Shown in pieces: positions 13,087 through 26,553 of a stretch of 64,000 bases of DNA. This stretch comes from Opisthorchis felineus (lineage: Eukaryota > Platyhelminthes > Trematoda > Opisthorchiida > Opisthorchiidae), in the NCBI GenBank assembly GCA_004794785.1, contig SJOL01009509.1, positions 17,248-81,247 on the forward strand. The letters run 5' to 3'. The position numbers were made by a program, and so were the translations under genes. The notes under the pieces are model-generated. The model was given only the letters and a program-made list of their open reading frames with translations. It was not told the DNA's origin and searched no databases. How positions within the stretch are numbered: position 1 is the first letter of the stretch; each line of letters opens with the position of its first letter.

Positions 13087-13285
13087 GCGGGCAGATTTGG
13101 CAGCGCAGTCCATGAGTCCGTCAAAGGGTGATATGAGTGCACGGCGTTTGGACAGTCTAACCCACCAACAGCATAAATCTTCTGATTCATTGTAACCAGA
13201 CTAAAACGAAATCGAGCACTCGGCATATGAGAAATGAAACTCCAACGTCCCGAGGCCAGGTTCAAAACTTCCGCAGATTCCAACC
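13087..13285 (-). CDS. KLHL exon: Kelch repeats 3-4
   Basis: Completes repeat 3 (LESAEVLNLASGRW) and encodes repeat 4 (KIYAVGGLDCPNAVHSYHPL, then TDSW). The Gly pair and the Tyr/Trp positions are kept, though the loop after GG is shorter than usual. Acceptor TTTAAATTTAG, donor CCCGC then GTGGGT. Phase 1 in, phase 2 out. The intron that follows is the shortest in this gene, 292 nt. Confidence 0.92.
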
Positions 13286-14952
13286 CTAAATTTAAAAAAG
13301 ACATTCAAGGGAAGGCGGGTGACATGGAGGCGTTAACAAAAGTACCCAAGACGACCAAGTTAGTTTGACCCACATTTTTGAAAATTTAAAGCCATGAGTA
13401 ACCGGTAATTCCTTCATCATCCGACAAATTTTGACGTCGCTGGTCACCTGCCTGTGAAGAATATGCAACCAGTATGTTTCCTTGAGTCTTCACCTTGCCA
13501 AGTATTACTCGATATGCTGAGGTGCAATGTACATCACAGGAAACGTGCTCCCAGAAACTGTAGGAAACCCTATGGTAGAATACTCTATTCACTACGTATC
13601 TCAGCTCGTGTGCGGTATATTCATCTTTCCTAGGGCTCATCAGGCCCAGGCATCCATATATCCTGATCCTATCTATGGTAACATTCCCAAGTGGTGATCA
13701 CAGCTACTCTGCTAGAAAAATTGTCTCGCTCATCGCGCTAGGCCATAAACCTGTCACAGGGAGTCTGTATACAGCAAGATACCGCAGAATTCCCAGTTTG
13801 TAGCGACCGGCCACTTAGGTTACAGACGGAAAACGGTTCCTTATGCATGAGCCATTAACGTATAAGGAAATGTTGTGCAACATCACATGGTACAACAGAT
13901 ACGGACAAGCACACATACAGATCATTTGAATAACTCAGAGTGCATGAGTATGGCGAGGCTCACAATAAACTCCCAGCATCACGGTGCAAACCACATGACT
14001 CAAAGCGCGTTGTTTTAATGCCGGTAGCTGCCACAGCAACCGTTTCGACTTAGTTGATCGTGGTGTTTTCATTCCATGCGCTACTATACCACCCCCATGT
14101 GAACTCGATCAACTGTCGCAGTAATCGTAAGCTGATCGGATCAGTGGATGAACATCTGTTCGTTTTACCATGCCGTATGGAACAAACTGCTCAATATCGG
14201 ACAAATTATAGTGCGCGTTTGTGAAGTAAATGGGAGAAATGATAATCCAACCCGGTCATTTGGCGTTATCAATGAGAGCGACAAAAGACTCATCCAAGCT
14301 TACACTAGTATTGACAATGTAGTAATGGTTTTGGACTGAAGTGTAGGTATTTCTGTTCTAAAATATAAATCGATGAATCGATATCGGTGGCGCGCATATG
14401 ACAAATTTGCCAGAACACCTGAAATGGTGCACCTGATTGAGAAACTTCAGGCACACCCCCAGTCATACGTAGCAGAAGCCACAAATCCATGTTACATGAT
14501 CGATCATGGTGGTGCGCGTGTACGCTGGAATATTGCAATAATTCCCTATTAAATGATCTCACAGGATCCGTTCGTTGCTTCGCCACATTGCATAAGAATG
14601 ACATCCTAGCCATATAAATCTAACTGCGTGTGGGAGAAAGTGCAGAAATGATGCTACAGCTTCTCAACTTTCGAGAATAGAGGATTTACGCTTTTCACCC
14701 TAAAGCAGACTCGGGAATGAACAGCTCCATTATTCTGAGTGACCACTGAATTTATAAGTGGTTAGTATAGCAAATAGCTAATCGTAAGCAGTCGCTCACC
14801 ATATTAGACTAAGGTGAATTGCGCTAGCCAACAGTTCAGGTTCTTTGTCACTGGTAAACCAAAGTCCTAATCGGAGTTTTCCTCACGGGTGAGGGATGAA
14901 ATTGAAATAATTCTGTCATGGAAGGAATGCTCTCAAAGTGGACTCGATATTG

Positions 14953-15006
14953 GTAATGCACTACTCATAAGGTTGCTGAAAATTCTTCGACAGCCCACGA
15001 CCGGAT
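14953..15006. repeat. Foldback element end fragment
   Basis: GGTAATGCACTACTCATAAG then GTTGCTGAAAATTCTTCGAC and AGCCCACGACCGG match the left arm of 28126-28378 almost exactly; the rest of the element is absent. Confidence 0.75.
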
Positions 15007-16343
15007 GTTCATAATGGGAATAAGTATAAAATGCTCCCACCAAATTATCTAGATTTACCTGCTTCTTTATCCGATCAAATGTAATCACTGGCAGTTACAC
15101 CCTTTGATCTGATTTTTGAGAAGGTCCGAATGACAATACCCGATGCTGCGGCGTTACGATACCGTATGAATCAATCCAGCTCTTCGCTATCCACAATTTC
15201 TTATTTTCGGATTCTATATTACCTTTCGGCGGCCCGAAATCGCAATCTGAAACCTATGCCAGTGCAGTTGTACTCACGATGGCCCGGTTCTTTATTGAAC
15301 ACACTTTAAAACGTTGTGACACTCCATAGATTGCAGTCCTGCTTTCATCGATAGCCGGTTTTGTACACACAACAAAAACTACTTGGTGCCCTACCAGTAG
15401 TAGATACCGGACGGTCTGTATCAGGTATTCGGCTAGCGGTAGTGTGCGGGTGAACAGAGTGCAATAAAACGGAATAAGTTCGAAGCTGTAAAATAATTTG
15501 AGATCACACCTCTTTGGGTTGTTTTAAAACCGACCCTCGAAAGCATGCCGTTAACAGAGTCCGAGTACCACTCATCCTAAGTCAATGATAAGGTCCCGGA
15601 ACCCGATGAAACTAGGCCCTTTAAAAGCGTTGCTGTTATTCGGCGGTTGTTCCAGGGAAAAAGCTACCAAAGACAAAGATTCTTCTGCCACATCTGTTGG
15701 TCCATTTTAAAGAGTTCGATGCCGTGTATGCTCAAATAACGTTAGTTATGGGTGGAGAATGTGACTGGACAGGACCACCCTCAGAACGCACTCCTTGCTC
15801 GGACAGGCTGATTTTTGACCGATCATCTACCCGTCCTGGCCAAACAGGACACGATACCCAAAAACTCTCGGTAGAACGATATTGTTCGTTGTTGTGAGAG
15901 TTCTTCTCCTATGAGGAACCTTTAACTTTTCATCCGAGAAAATTTACTACCCTTCGAAGAAAACTTATTCCTCTGAAGAGGTCACACATGCAGTTTCTTG
16001 CTAGTGGTCACCGTTGGGAGCCCAGTATTGGTTTGAGGCAGACGGAATTATACCTAAAAGGTTAATTTCAGTTGCAGCGTGACATTGTCTCGGATACTCT
16101 TGAATGTGACCGCCTGGAGAGAACAACCACAATTAATCCCGTCTATGAGGGCTCGTATCCACATGAAAAGCCTGAAGGGCTCAGTTTTCAAGTGCTCACT
16201 GAGAATGGAAACAACGACTTTCATAATAAATCAGTAATATGAGTAACTGTTTCATCTGCCTGTACTTCTCTGCAGTTAAGATGGTGCACCCAAAACCGTT
16301 CAACAAACGAAAGGTCTACGGGTATATGTAAATCTTCACGCAC

Positions 16344-16683
16344 TTTGTACCCCATTCGAACCTCCAGCAGCATAAATGCTACCGTTCAGTAAACAAACGC
16401 CCAATCCGTAACGTCCCTGGAGCATGTTGGGTCCAGCTTTCCAGACATTTTGGTTCGGATCGTAGATATCCACGGACCGACTAATGCCCATTGCGGTGTA
16501 GCCACCCAAAACATAGATTAATGATTTAACCACGGTAACCGCGCATTCTTTTCTAGTGAAATTCAAAGCCTCTTCGGCGCATGCCTCAACCGACAAACTC
16601 CTCCATGTTTCGGAATGAAAATCGTAGATTTCCAAGTGACAAACTGGCGCATCGGATGCCTCATCACCGAAGACAAGCATTAC
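16344..16683 (-). CDS. KLHL exon: Kelch repeats 1-2 and start of 3
   Basis: The exon encodes the first blades of the substrate-binding beta-propeller. Repeat 1 is atypical: VMLVFGDEASD has one Gly where the family usually has a Gly pair, followed by LEIYDFHSETW. Repeat 2 is standard (LIYVLGGYTA, VDIYDPNQNVW) and repeat 3 begins (IYAAGGSNGVQ). Acceptor TTTTTGCAG at phase 0. The donor was chosen as CAAA then GTGCGTGAAG because only this choice restores the frame into the next exon and gives a normal repeat (VQRLESAEVLNL). Confidence 0.92.
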
Positions 16684-16974
16684 CTGCAAAAAGAGATTGT
16701 AGAAACCGCAGTAATTCGATTCACTTGAGGACCTAATTGTTCCCACCGGACAGTACAGTAGCAGACAGTGATGAACATGACCTTACAGTGAAAGTCCGCA
16801 ATTACTTCGATGAGTAATCCCTCCTGATTATTCGAAGTTTGTTACATTACATCAGGCTTTCAAGTCTCACCCAGATCGACATATAGGTGCGATCAAGTAA
16901 CTCTTAAATCACTGCAATCCTATAGTGTGAGTAGTTGGAACAGCATTTAGTCATCACGTTCGGAAACCGATGAG

Positions 16975-17035
16975 CAAATACACACTCTTCGATGAAGAGT
17001 CTTCAGCAAACTTATGAGTAGTGTGCTACGTCTAA
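16975..17035. repeat. Foldback element end fragment
   Basis: Matches the right end of the family: GAGTCTTCAGCAAACTTATG then AGTAGTGTGCTACGT. The ribozyme part is not recognisable. Confidence 0.55.
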
Positions 17036-17123
17036 AATTTCAAGTGCATGAACATGTGTGTCGTGAATAAACTCTGGAGTGAAGGAGTCTGTTGACTGTG
17101 GCATGTAAAGGCTGTCATAAGAC

Positions 17124-17198
17124 CTAGGAATTGTGTACGGGAACACGACAAACCACGTCAAATGACTTGCGTGGTTTGTTCGGGTGACCAGTTCCTAG
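17124..17198. repeat. 75-bp imperfect palindrome
   Basis: CTAGGAA at the outer left and TTCCTAG at the outer right, with inner arms ACAAACCACG and CGTGGTTTGT. No hammerhead core in it. Confidence 0.8.
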
Positions 17199-19831
17199 CA
17201 CATGGGAGCCGGTCGAGCTGCCATTGGCTTTGCCTCACCGGATAGGAGTTCGGCGGTTTCCATAATCCGTGAGACAGTCACCGAGTCGCGCGGCCAACAT
17301 AGCCTGCACAAAAACAGCAACTGAATGAGTGAATCAACATGGATGAGTTGAGGAGTGCCAACCTATTTTTTAGATTAAGTTTGACCAGAGACATGCTTGT
17401 GAATTAAGCACCAAGGTTTGCAGCGTCGAGAAATCTACTGACTGGTTTAGTTAGTATTCTCTCGATGGCCTTCAATGTGGTGCAGTCCTTGCATAGTAGT
17501 TGCACATGCAATTGAATTTGGGGCATTGTCAAGATCACTTCTTTGAGTGGATTTCCTTGAGTCAAAAAATTCCGAATAAAGTTCTTCGGAAACCTTATCA
17601 AGGTGTTTCTTGTGAAACTTACAATTTTCCATGGGCTCCGTATGTTCGCTTGTATTTCAAATAAAAAATGTGAAAATTTATGTATTGTCCGCAATCGGTT
17701 TCATATGGGCACATCATTGTATTCCACCGTCAAGTTCATTGGGCAAATCGATATCAAGAAAATGAAGCGATCAATTAGTTTCTGCTCCACCGCCGAAACT
17801 AAATACTGGATGAATCTGACCAAAAATTCAGTAAATTTGAAACATCGTCGTTTCCTAAAAGCACTTGCTTGTCACCTTTGTGTTTTATAACACACAGGAT
17901 TATTTATCGAACTGGGTAATCTGTTCACTACAGTAGATCTCAGCCAATTTCGGATATGTTACCTCTCACTAAATGGCTAAAAGCCATACATCTCAAAAGT
18001 CCGTTGATCTGGAAAGAAGTTTCCAAAGGGAAATGAACTGCTCACCAGCGGTGAACAGATATGCGTTGGGTTTCTCTCAGTACTTTATTGTTTTTTTTAC
18101 AGATGCCAGTCGTGTGTCACGTGGTGAGCCGCTCGGAAACACCGAGCATCACTTCGATCGGACGGATTAGTCGCAAGCCGACAATAGGCCAGAAGGCAGA
18201 CCCTGATTGGTTAGAACATGGATCAATGGGAATCAAACACTTAGTCCGGTGCTTCTCACCGCAACACTGATTTTATGTCGACCCTGTAATCGCTCCATGG
18301 ACATATTTCCGATAGCCTTCGCTTGTCTCCATTGAAAGGACTTCTCAAGCTATCGTGCCTTCACACATAACTCAGGGAGCGGAACAGCAAGCTAAGGACC
18401 AGAATAGGAGTTGCAAAACAAAACATTGTGTTCAGCGCTTGTAAACGTTCGAGAAGTCACCGTTCCAGAATGGTGTAAAAACAATCGTGTATGTTTTTGT
18501 ATCTATGGTTGCGGGTTCTCCCGTCGCTCCGTAATGCACGGATACGTAATGAAATACAATAGGTAGTCTCATTCATCAATCGGGAAGATGTACCTGTAGT
18601 TTCTTCGCTAAATGGAACACAAATAAATGCTTGTCATGCGAACCTCCAGTTTGTTGCTTTTCTCGCTGTTTCAATCTGCAACCAGTTGTTATCAAACCTT
18701 CCTGAAACGTTGACTACTAAAACGGTTCCAATCGACCGAACACATAATGTTGTGTTTCGCAACTCCTATTCTGTTGCATTTTTTTCACCACTTCAATATG
18801 CAACCGGTTTTGAAAATCTTTAATCATCTATCTTTAATCATCTGTCTAGGCAGAAATGAAAAATGCATGACGGCCAAGGTTTTCGATTTCGTAATTTCAA
18901 ACAAGTTACGCAAGAAAGCAGATACTACATGAATAAGGCCAATCAAAAAGTAGGGTGGACGCGTTATAGCAGCTGTGGCAATAGACTATCTGTATGCAGT
19001 TAGTATCGGCCGTTATTATAATGCTCAAAAAATATATTGTTACAAAGGCTATTGGTGGAGATAAAATGTTTGGTGCCAGTGTCTAAACTCCAAGGATGGT
19101 AGCAACATCCATTGGGCCCCATCTACCGTCGGGGGACCTTCTGACCAATAAATGTGCGTAATTTTTCCACCATTCTGTCACATTTCGTATCATTCAACTG
19201 CTCTTTGTGCTATCGATGAGCTTATTCTTCGTAGAGTTGCGACGCGAAGATGAACGGGGAATCTTCACAACCGTTTCGACCTGTAGGTATCGCGCATTCG
19301 CGCCTGTGCCTGGAGACGTGTGTGAGCCTCATTCACATGCAACGGACGCAACACTGGGGTTGGTGTTCCGGGAACACAAACAAAACTATCACTGCGCACA
19401 AACAAGGGGCAGCCAGTTACTTTCGGGACATATCGCCCCTCTGCCTCTATCCTCCCTTGAACTCTTGAGATCTCACTCCGTTTGAGGACCACTGTTCTGC
19501 GGTTTAGAAGCACCTCGTCATTTGCTCCTCATTCCGTGGTTGTAATGTAAGAGAATGGTAACTGTTAACTCGATAGGACAAAACACTTAAATTGATTCCA
19601 TCTTCAGATGGTGTCTATATCGGTGCTTATCAGGTGCAGTGCACAAAGTAAGCAAAGAAATATATAACCGTGTTATTCTGACCTGGACGACATAGGTGGG
19701 ATAGATATACCAGAGTCACGTGATCTAATACTGATCTCCACTACCCTAAGGCATCTAATGAGCATCCTAATGGAAATACAGTATCCCCGAAAGAGTGAAG
19801 GGCTGACAACTGCATCATTTTCATAACTCAC

Positions 19832-20183
19832 CTTACGCGGGCCAGCTCTAACTCTAATTTCGGGGAATTCCAACCTTTGTTCCAACGAGAGCGACCGATA
19901 CGTGAAGGCCTCTAATAAATAATGCATGCACCATGGCTTAGAGGCCAAAAAAGATACCGATTTGTAGAGCTCAAGCAAATATTCGTGAGATATAAGTGGA
20001 AATCGCACGTGCCTGTAGAGTTGTTTGGCGTGTTTCTCGCGTTCAATCGGGTCATGGTATTCCCATTGACGAAGCGATTGTAGAATTTGATATTCATCAA
20101 CTAGCAAGTCATTGCTCGAGATGATAGTTTCTAACTCCTCTGAGGTGAGAGTGAGAAACTCTGCGCCGTCTTTAACTACTTCG
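19832..20183 (-). CDS. KLHL exon: BACK domain
   Basis: This exon carries the rest of the BACK domain: EFLTLTSEELETIISSNDLL, then VDEYQILQSLRQWEYHD, then KQLYRHVRFPLISHEYLLEL, ending in RAGPRK. The pattern of a serine/acidic loop, a Q.L..L..W..HD helix and the VR.PLIS motif is the family signature. The acceptor TTCCTCACAG gives phase 2 entry and the donor CGTAAG then GTGAGTTA gives phase 0. The normal role of this region is to place the Kelch propeller relative to Cullin-3. The linker before the propeller (RVRAGPRK then VMLVFG) is short, as in KLHL2/3-like proteins. Confidence 0.93.
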
Positions 20184-23100
20184 CTGTGAGGAAAATGATC
20201 AATAAATTAACAGTGAATTTGAGACGCTTACACGACAGATCAAATAACGTGGGAAAATGTAGAATAGATTCCTAATCTGAATAAAACCGTTACCTACATC
20301 CTGCCGTTGAATACAAATCAGATAGGAAGAGCCTGACCGCAAAAACACAGTAACCGTCCACAATGAGTGGTGTAACGGCCGATAAATCATATCTACTGGG
20401 ATACTTGTTGGAAACCCATGAACCTGCAATGGGTCATTGATTCAATCACACAATTGAGTGGTGGCCTATAGACGAGGATTTTCCAAGCCAACATCCCATG
20501 GGGGATTACTCATGAGAAGGTATAAATGCACAACCGCCTTATTTTGTACCTACGATGTACTACAGAGTCAAGTGAAGCCTGAAGTCAAATTTTCAGCATG
20601 CAAATTTAAAACGGTATCACATGCTAAAATACCTCGATGCACAAAAGTAGGCTAGATGCGACGGTGTTAAGCAGATCAGAAATAAGCGGAAAATGAGCAG
20701 CAGAGCAGAAAATGAGCTGATCATCACATGACAACGGTCGCCAAAGGCTGTGGCAAGCGCGGCTGCATGACGTAGACTTCGTTCCGGTGACTGACTAGAA
20801 GAAAATCACTGAATGAAATTGGGACATGCCTACTAGAAGCTAACCAAGGTTTCCCATGCGATTGCACTACATCCATAAAGATGTCTTAGTGACCTAACAA
20901 TAACATAATAATCTTTTTCAAGAAGTTCTGTGACAGCAGCGGAAGAATAAACCCTAAGGGCGGAATGCAAACATTAACGATCCCATACTATTGACGGAAA
21001 CAGAAAGTGTCCTCAGTTTCATAGCATAGATGGCTAGAAACTGAAAGCTACTGAAGCCAAATCAGAAATTGGAGGACCAACTGAAGTTACTTGACGGGGC
21101 CACATCCAGATACTTCACACTAGTGTTTTGAAAGAGAAACACTGAAAACTATGAGCAGACGATGGCTACCGACTAAACCACTGCAACGTAAACTGGAGGT
21201 GATGAAAAATAAACATTTCGAGGCACTAGGGGTAGGATAGGGCTTGTCGGGCCAGCTAACAACTTTATTCAGTAAACTGAATGAGTGTAGAGGTGCTCCA
21301 GGCACACAATAGCTACAGCCAGTCACTGTATTATCCGCGATTTTGCAATGGATGAGAATCGCAGAAATGGGCGTATTGCTCAAGTACGAAGAGAGAAAAG
21401 GGGCCAAGTAACGTCCTGGAGGGACATCGCTGTCAGTCGACAGTGGAGAAGAGAAGTGACCCACTCACTTTCGTGAACTGTGTGTGGCTTGTAAAACAAT
21501 CTTCACGTAGCTTGATGAGGCTCTGTTCATCTTCCACCTAAGCGAAAAGCTGCAATCACGTTCCTCTGTCAACGCTACTAAATGCATCAGTGTGGTCAGT
21601 GAACAACAGGAGCACAACATTACATTTTGTATCCAGTTTTGACGGGACCGAGTGAACTAGGTATACACCAGTATCAACTGTGGGGCAAGGGGAAATCAGT
21701 GCGAATCTTGGTCAAACAATGAATTGCACACACGATTCAAGAGCAGTCGTTCAAACAGATTCAGAAGAAGGGTAGTGGGAGAGGGGCCGAATTTTTTCGT
21801 TCCATTCTTTAAAGCCCGATGTCGCCTCAGTCGCTCGCCAACAGTCTGAAGGACTTCAAAAACAAGGGCAATAGTGCAAAATAAAAATGGTTTCAACGAG
21901 GATGACAGCGTACTCCTTGAGCAACAATGGCTAGCGCTAATCGAGACTGTAAACTCTATCTGAATTCGCTGGCCTCGTGCTTTCATACACTTCTTCTGAT
22001 GCAATGCTACCCGTAACAATAGAACAATTTATGGTTGTGAATGCAGCGGAGAGGTTTGGAAGGCCTACCAATTGTCTGTTAGGTTTGTCGAAGACAAGGA
22101 TAGAAAGAAATTGATCCTTCGCCGTACAGCTACCTCGAAACCGGACACATTTCACAGCCCCTTTCATTGCCAAGGACCGAACAGGCATCCCGAGGCAGTC
22201 GAATTTCAGTTTCACTGCTCGCGTAAGCTCTCTGGCCTCGTACGACTTCCTCTTTTGTAAGCGCACTCCTTTGTTCAACATAGCTGCTTAAGTAGCAGAG
22301 TACAGGATCTCTCAGTGCCGTTGCAAATCGTCTCAACAGGGCAGCATAACTCGAAACAACGGATGCGATAGTTAACGAGGTGCTGGCAATATGCGGAAGC
22401 ACCGGTGATAGGAATCATGTTCCTCGGTAGCACGGAAACATCTATTCAGCTTGTATGGTGGTTTTTCGTACACTTGAAGACAGGTTCAAAATAAAAGTGG
22501 AGCGTACCTGTGAGCGAAATATATATGGACATATTCATAAACACGCTCCAGTTGGAACGCCAATTGTGTGGGGAAATTTACAGTGCTGGTCCGTCCAAAA
22601 AGAACCAAGCAGAAACAAACAGACCTGCTTATGTCTCCAGCAGGGAGAAAACGAGATCAGTCCACGTACGCTTTAGTGGCGACGGAAAAGAAGTCAGCAA
22701 AGTTTGACAGCTCTGAAAGTGGAGTATTAGGTGTGCTGTATGCGTTAGTGAAGATGATCGATTGGTAATTAGTTAAGAAGTAGGACTTGCATTCCAGAGT
22801 GAAGCAACGGGCAGGCTTCGCGGGATATCTGTAACAGACGTATATGAAATGACATGCACCTGATTGTACATATGTCAAGACATCACCTCCAGTCTTACGA
22901 AAGCAGAGAGGAAGGCCAACGCGCAAAAAACTATAGCGCTCCTGTAGGGCAATACAATCTTCCAAGTTGGAATGTAACTAACTTTTTTGGTGCGCTAAAA
23001 TTCCATTGTTACCATATTGTTTTGGGGGACAAAATCTTGGCTAAGTTTACGATCGGTCCGTCTGGTAGATTTGCGTTCGTCCTGGACACTTGAGCAGTGC

Positions 23101-26020
23101 ACGGATCCAACAAGTACGCTGTTTTATTCCGTCCAATATGCTTGATAAACACATGTCGCCAAAGACTGCCTAAAGTTTGACTGATATCTCCATTCCAGTG
23201 CGTGAAAAAAAGAACAGATTTTAGAAACTTGTTGCTGCAGGGGAGCACCATGACCTAAAAGCGGATGTGCTAAAACACGCTTCATTTAAAATGGAATAGG
23301 ATATGACCTATTACAAGTTTGCCAGTTATTCATATTACCACAATCCATCAAAGCACCATACCGCATTACCCTTGTCGATACTGCACCATCCCTAGAAAAC
23401 GTCTGTAAAGTCTAAAAACCTTAAACAGAGATCAACTTGTTCGAAATCCGCGAAACTCAGTTTAATGTTTATATATGAACGTTTATGAAGGACTTCGTTC
23501 CACATCAGCTTAACAAATTCCGAAACCGCTCAAAAAGGAGCACCACCGAGGAACAGCCAAAATGCACCTCAATACAGGATGCTTCTTCTCCAGGAGCCTT
23601 GCGGACACAATCCAAACATCCGATAGTACAAGGACTTGATTTTCCAAACGATCAAGCGACAAAGGTCGGTTTCACAAGATCCTGAACGTGGAATTTGCAC
23701 CAGATTTAGCAACAAGTCTAATGTCAATATACACTTTCACAGTCTTGCATTTTTTCCCGCAAGTATGAGAGTCTCAAGAAGTGTTGCTTCAGCTTTCCTC
23801 GCCTGAACACTGCAGTTGATATTACTGCCCTCCAGCATTCCGAGCTCTCTGTGGCAAGTTATGAATACATAGCAAGAAATCTTACCAACGCAGGATAGCG
23901 AAGGCATCAGTTATATACTATGGCTCCAGTACATTTTGGAGCTTTTTGCTTGACTGCAGGTGTCTACAGTATTGGTCACTTCTACAGTGACAGACCCCAA
24001 AACAATCGCATCCATTAGTTATCTACCAGGCACAAAGGAGCGACTGAGACTAGTTTCTTCTGTATCAGTATACAACACAAAGTGGGAAATCCTGCTAAAC
24101 TGATTGCAGTCGTTTAGTTTCCAAGAATTCACGGGTTCAGCGAGTCCACCGTTCACTTCAAATCACAGTAGTTCATTGTATATTCCACAGGGAGTCGATC
24201 ACCGCGAGTATTTTTGCATTACTTTTCACGTCCTACCTTCATCGCCTTTTTTGCTTGTGCCAGAGATGATTATCTCTCTGCTACCGGTACATATCCCCTT
24301 AATGTATCCTCTTCTACGTAGTACAGCCGTCTGCGTACCCTTTTGCACTCCCAAAAGTGCGCTGTTTCATTTCCCCGGCTAAAAAACACGGGTCTGAGAT
24401 TTACTCTGAAGATGCGGTCCTGTATTGACAAACCACCTGTTTTCATTTGAAAGCCCTCCCCCCCCCCCAGTTTCCATGTTTCACGCGTAGTTGGTGACCG
24501 ATAAGGTTGAAAATAAGGGTGGTCCCATCAAAAATGGGGTTGAATCTACCTAACTGAACAACCGACTTTGGATTGACTGACTTTATCGCCTTGCGGATAA
24601 CCTCGCAGATGGAGGAACGGTAGCCCAGACATCAGGTAGTAAATGGGTGTAATTATGCCCCCCGAATTTATGAAAAACTTCGGAAAAAAATCTCCACATA
24701 TCAGTTCTGTCTAGTGAATGCATCCACACACACAAACAATCAGATAGATAGGCAGGCAGAATGGTAAACAGACAAACAGACGGACAGACAACAGTCAGAC
24801 ATGCCGATGGACAGACAGCACATTTCGATTCAGTTTATGGCCCATTTACGGTCAAAATCCGTGGTGTGAAGATCCGGCAGCACCAGCCTGTGAAACGATC
24901 AAGTTTAATTAGTGTATAGCCGGTCTTCGAAAGCCACGCAACTGCGGTTTTATTAGCCAGAAACTATCCGACGGTTTGTGGAATTGGTAGTTGCTGCAAG
25001 AGGGGATTTTGGCCTCTTCACCTTGTTCACTTTGCGTTCAGTGATGCGGAATGACTCTACTTCTAAATGGGCTTTAATGGAAACATGAAGAACGTAGAAA
25101 GTGTCCTTGAGCCACCACATGAGGTTGTTCACTGTACTACTAACGAACTGTACCAACAAAACAAACTCCGTTTTCGAGCACTTCGGCAATATAACCTACA
25201 CCAGCCTGTATAAAGTGTACGATCAACCTTGAAAAGATACACATCGACGCCGAGATAACGGATCCCCGATGTTGTTGTGTTGCCGGAATCTCAGCAAGGG
25301 AGCGCAAATTGCCCAGCATAATCAAATCCAATTTACTTGAATACTCCCATAGTTTCCACAAGATCAAAGTGACGATCATGAATGTTCTCGGGTCAGTACT
25401 TATCTAGTGATTAAAATAGGGATGAAATGAAATGGACTGCTAAGATTGCTTACCGAATTAGAAAACGCGGAAACACGGACAATGGGCTGCAGATTGAAAC
25501 CCAAGTCACATTTAATTGGATGCTGTGGGATGGTCTAGAGAACCGTTGAGTGACTGAGTCGATCGATACGCTTCAAATGACCATGGTAGACTCAGAGCTC
25601 GCAAGAATTATCTTTGAAAGTATGGTGCCGGATTTCGCAGTCGTATTGCGACTGATTCGGTTGTAGTTCAGTTTGATCTAGATGCTTATCGTGCTGAAGA
25701 AAAACCGGGAATAACCGTAGGGATCGCTTAAAAGTGAACATCTTATGTCTGATTGTCTGCATTACTTTTTTGCACCTGGAGTTGGAATGCTGGTCATTTT
25801 CAGCATCCTCTAGAAGGCTGATAATTGAAGAACGTCTACTGAAGACTGGCACATAATGTAATCCACTCATTCCGTTACGTGAGCAGACTTTAGATCACGC
25901 ACAGGTACACTAGAAAATGCGAGCTTAGATTGTGCTCGTACATTGGTTTCAATTTTAGTTGAAATCTCGGACAACTACCGCAGTCTACCGTTATGACAAA
26001 GAGAATAACAAATAACTTAC
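20184..26020 (-). other. KLHL intron within the BACK domain
   Basis: About 5.8 kb. It holds the CAGA microsatellite and poly-C. No gene or known element was recognised in the rest (20.2-24.4 kb). Confidence 0.6.
24720..24825. repeat. CAGA-type microsatellite and nearby poly-C
   Basis: Degenerate CAGA/GACA repeats (for example AACAGACAAACAGACGGACA). A run of 11 C lies at about 24458-24468. Confidence 0.8.
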
Positions 26021-26225
26021 AGATAGTGTTTTTCTGCAAACTGTCGACACACCTTGGACAAATCAGGGCAATTGTGCAGATCCGCAAATCGTAAAAATCC
26101 CAGACAGTTGCTCGGATGCAGTTTGGATTGAAGGAACTTGCAGCATACATTACGCACAATGATCAGTTGCAAGAGATTAGCAGCAGGAAGTAGTGCCTGA
26201 ACGTTGTCGTCGGTCACTGCAATTT
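26021..26225 (-). CDS. KLHL exon: end of BTB and start of BACK domain
   Basis: The exon continues the BTB domain (EIAVTDDNVQALLPAANLLQ) and runs into the 3-box/BACK region (CCKFLQSKL, PSNCLGF, RFADLHNC, FAEKHYL). These match KLHL family signatures such as the LLPAA.LLQ helix and the NCLGI.xFAD motif. Acceptor CCTTACAG, donor CTATCT then GTAAGTT. It enters at phase 1 and leaves at phase 2, completing a Leu codon with the first base of the next exon. A foldback element copy (26264-26553) begins only about 40 bp upstream in the intron, close to the acceptor, which could matter for splicing. Confidence 0.93.
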
Positions 26226-26263
26226 CTGTAAGGATCAAGAACGAAAGAACAGTTAGTTGGCAG

Positions 26264-26553
26264 AACACGCTACTCATAAGGTTGCTGAAAACTCTTCGAT
26301 AGCCCACTACTGGTTTCTCCCTTCATGAGGCTCAATATGTATGCGCAGTGCCCCAGTTCGCCTGGGACACCGAATTGTCCACAATGGACGAGATACACAC
26401 ATTTGCAAACTACAGTGTAGCTTGTCATTTGCGTCCAAGTAGAACGTTTGTTTGATGGGAACCGCGAAACTACGCCTACCTGATGAGACCCAAGAAGGGC
26501 GGAACCGGTAGGGGGCTGTTAAGAAGTTGTCAGCAACTTTATGAGTGGCCCGT
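26264..26553. mobile_element. Older copy of the hammerhead foldback element
   Basis: Left arm begins CGCTACTCATAAGGTTGCTG and the right arm ends CAGCAACTTTATGAGTGG. The arm/spacer junction is at the same place as in 28126-28378. The right-arm ribozyme (26475-26515) has CTGATGA intact but GAAA reads GGAA and the cut triplet is GTA; stem I no longer pairs well. It lies about 40 bp from the acceptor of a KLHL exon. Confidence 0.8.

Noticed and set aside
13628..13648. Minus-strand GGCCTGATGAGCCC followed by GGAAAG
   Set aside because: No C before GAAA, no stem II and no stem I partner.
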